DNA of 13,694 nt, taken from the NCBI GenBank assembly GCA_018971065.1, contig JAGWVC010000104.1, positions 1-13,694 of the forward strand. Reading direction: 5' to 3'. Positions 12,299-13,694 of this stretch are shown here, piece by piece. The notes beneath the pieces were generated by a model, which worked only from the letters and a program-made list of their open reading frames with translations, was not told the DNA's origin and did not search any database. This DNA is from Sphingomonadales bacterium (GTDB lineage: Bacteria > Pseudomonadota > Alphaproteobacteria > Sphingomonadales > Sphingomonadaceae). Position 1 is the stretch's first letter. Every line of letters begins with the position of its first letter. The translations under genes were made by a program, and so were the position numbers.

Positions 12299-13228
12299 AT
12301 GAGCAGCACGGCATATTACCCCGGCGGTCCGGTAGACCCGCTGGCCGCCGCCATCGCGGAAATGTTCTCGGCAACCCCACTCTCCACCGTCCCTCTCGAT
12401 GCGACCCGCGCCGTGCTCGCTGCCAACTGCGCGATGACCGGCACGCCCGAAATGCCCGTGTCGAATCACACCGTCGGCGTAACCGGCGGCGAAATCGGCT
12501 TGCGCCTTTATCGCCCGGCCGGCGCGGTGCCCGCGGTCATTGCCTGGTCGCACGGCGGCGGCTTCGCGCTGGGCACGCTGGACCAGGCCGACAATTTCTG
12601 CCGTCTGCTCGCGCACAAGACCGGCTGCGCGGTGGCGTCGATCGACTATCGCCTCGCCCCCGAGCACCGGTTTCCCACCGCCGTGGACGATGTCGAGGCC
12701 GCCGCGCTCTGGCTATCCGCTCACCGCGCCGCGCTCGGCCTTGGCGATGCCCCCGTCTGGCTCGGCGGCGACAGCGCCGGCGGCAACCTTTCCACCGTCG
12801 TAACCCGCCGCCTCCATCACGCGGGCCGCGCCGAAATCGCCGGCAACCTGCTGGTCTATCCCTGCACCGACAGCCCCGACGCCGAATCGCTGCGCCGCTT
12901 CGTGCCGCCGTTCATGCGGGTGGAGGAATGCACCTGGTTCATCGACATGTACCTGCCCGGCCCCGAATACCGCCTCCACCCCGATTTCGCCCCGCTCCAC
13001 GCCGAGGGGCTGGAGGTGCTGCCGCCCACGCTGGTCATCACCGCCGAACACGATGTGATTACCGAACAGGCCGAAGCCTATGGCATGAAGCTGGCGGGGC
13101 TGGGCGTGCCGGTGCAGATCGAGCGCGTGCCGGGCCAGATCCACGGCTTCCTGACGCTCGATCCGTTCCTGCCCGGCGTTGCGGGCGAAACCATCGACCG
13201 CATGGCGGCGTTCATGCGGGCGGTGTGA
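12299..13228 (+). CDS. Alpha/beta hydrolase, HSL (hormone-sensitive lipase) family esterase
   Basis: This 309-aa esterase belongs to bacterial family IV. Seen: the oxyanion-hole motif HGGG (85-88), DYRLAPEH (116-123), the nucleophile elbow GDSAGG with Ser159, Asp252 in AEHD, and His282 in QIHGF, giving a complete Ser-Asp-His triad. There is no signal peptide, so it is cytoplasmic. The frame runs open far upstream across the BVMO antisense strand, but ATG 12299 has CGGGAGAG at 12287-12294 and starts the family domain correctly. It is divergent from the BVMO gene, so hydrolysis of the BVMO-made ester or lactone is the obvious inferred role. The 3' end overlaps the convergent TetR gene by 17 bp. 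Confidence 0.93.
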   Translation: MSSTAYYPGGPVDPLAAAIAEMFSATPLSTVPLDATRAVLAANCAMTGTPEMPVSNHTVGVTGGEIGLRLYRPAGAVPAVIAWSHGGGFALGTLDQADNFCRLLAHKTGCAVASIDYRLAPEHRFPTAVDDVEAAALWLSAHRAALGLGDAPVWLGGDSAGGNLSTVVTRRLHHAGRAEIAGNLLVYPCTDSPDAESLRRFVPPFMRVEECTWFIDMYLPGPEYRLHPDFAPLHAEGLEVLPPTLVITAEHDVITEQAEAYGMKLAGLGVPVQIERVPGQIHGFLTLDPFLPGVAGETIDRMAAFMRAV

Positions 13229-13694
13229 ACAACCCGCCGCCCAGCAATTTGGCGTAAGCCGAAAGGACATGCGGCTCTACCGGCTGGCCCGCCGCCTGCC
13301 GCTGCGCCAGATAGCCGCGCGCGCCCATCAGGATGTGGACTACCACGCCCAGTTCGGCATCGCTGAACGCGCCGATCTCGCCGCGTTCGCGCGCCCGTGC
13401 CAGGATGCGCTGGAACGGCCCGGCGATGTTGGCGATGTGCGCGGCATAGGCAACCGGTGCCGCGAATTCCGCCTCGTTCAGGATGCGCAGGAACCCCGGA
13501 TGCGCGGCCAGGTATGCGAAGAACGCGGCAAATCGCGCCGTCTCGCGCGCTGATTCGGGCTGAACGGCTTCGGTCTGCTGCTGGATGAACCGAGCCATTT
13601 CCTGCCCCAGCGCGGGCAGCAGCGCGTCGAACAGCGCCTGCCGGCTCTCGTAGTGGTTGTAGAACGTGCCCTGCGCCACCCCGGCCCTGGCGGT
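13212..13694 (-). CDS. TetR/AcrR family regulator, partial (N-terminus beyond right edge)
   Basis: The frame is open through the window edge; the visible 160 residues begin TARAGVAQGTFYNHYESRQA, which is the second half of a TetR helix-turn-helix ('xxAGVxxGTFYxHYxSRxxL'). The helical C-terminal ligand domain follows, ending at GGGLFTPPA. A GTG inside this HTH at 13679 would not give a working DNA-binding domain, so the true start lies outside. It converges on the hydrolase with a 17-bp overlap. It is a second candidate regulator for the shared operator motif. The ligand is unknown. Confidence 0.9.
   Translation of the reverse strand, partial: TARAGVAQGTFYNHYESRQALFDALLPALGQEMARFIQQQTEAVQPESARETARFAAFFAYLAAHPGFLRILNEAEFAAPVAYAAHIANIAGPFQRILARARERGEIGAFSDAELGVVVHILMGARGYLAQRQAAGQPVEPHVLSAYAKLLGGGLFTPPA

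Noticed and set aside
10568..13228. An open + strand frame of 886 codons reading through the antisense of the BVMO gene into the hydrolase
   Set aside because: The part before 12299 is the shadow of the BVMO in GC-rich sequence; the hydrolase domain and a ribosome binding site define the start at 12299. No known domain appears upstream.

Overview
This is a GC-rich window whose gene content (one Rieske oxygenase, one TauD/TfdA dioxygenase, three short-chain dehydrogenases, three SnoaL-like proteins, one Baeyer-Villiger monooxygenase and one HSL-type esterase, in compact operons) suggests an alphaproteobacterium with catabolic habits, most likely a sphingomonad such as Novosphingobium or Sphingobium. 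The taxonomic call is inference from gene style; no marker gene is present.

Layout. Positions 1 to about 132 are the end of an insertion sequence (IS5-family-like transposase N-terminus, running off the left edge). Positions 140-218 hold a palindromic, hairpin-forming intergenic repeat, followed by a small gene of unknown function (265-534, +). Next come an isocitrate lyase/PEP mutase superfamily enzyme (558-1433, -) divergent from a TetR regulator (1631-2242, +), then a Rieske oxygenase alpha subunit (2239-3717, -) divergent from an MFS transporter and SDR pair (3901-5888, +) and a TauD/TfdA-type dioxygenase (5988-6833, +). A seven-gene leftward operon follows, read from 12121 down to 6834: Baeyer-Villiger monooxygenase, EthD-domain protein, SnoaL_4-like protein, SDR, SnoaL, SDR, SnoaL. 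An HSL-family alpha/beta hydrolase (12299-13228, +) diverges from it, and a second TetR gene (13212 to the right edge, -) is cut by the window end.

How the genes may work together (inference). The enzyme set fits stepwise oxidation of an alicyclic, terpenoid or steroid-like compound or a similar ketone. MFS uptake and hydroxylation by the Rieske and Fe/2OG enzymes would come first. SDRs would then oxidise alcohol to ketone, the monooxygenase would convert ketone to ester or lactone, and the esterase would hydrolyse it. SnoaL and EthD proteins would act as small dehydratase, isomerase or accessory proteins, and the PEPM-family enzyme might handle a small C-C cleavage product. The true substrate cannot be read from sequence.

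The strongest non-coding signal is a shared operator-like motif, TGGACA-N3-(T/C)GTCT, in three promoter regions (3820, 5894, 12204). An NCGCGN or TGCGCN element lies exactly 9 nt from one half-site in each. This suggests that all the main transcription units form one regulon under a common regulator, possibly one of the two TetR proteins. Intergenic space is small; no gene-free stretch exceeds 300 bases, and no tRNA, rRNA or CRISPR was seen.
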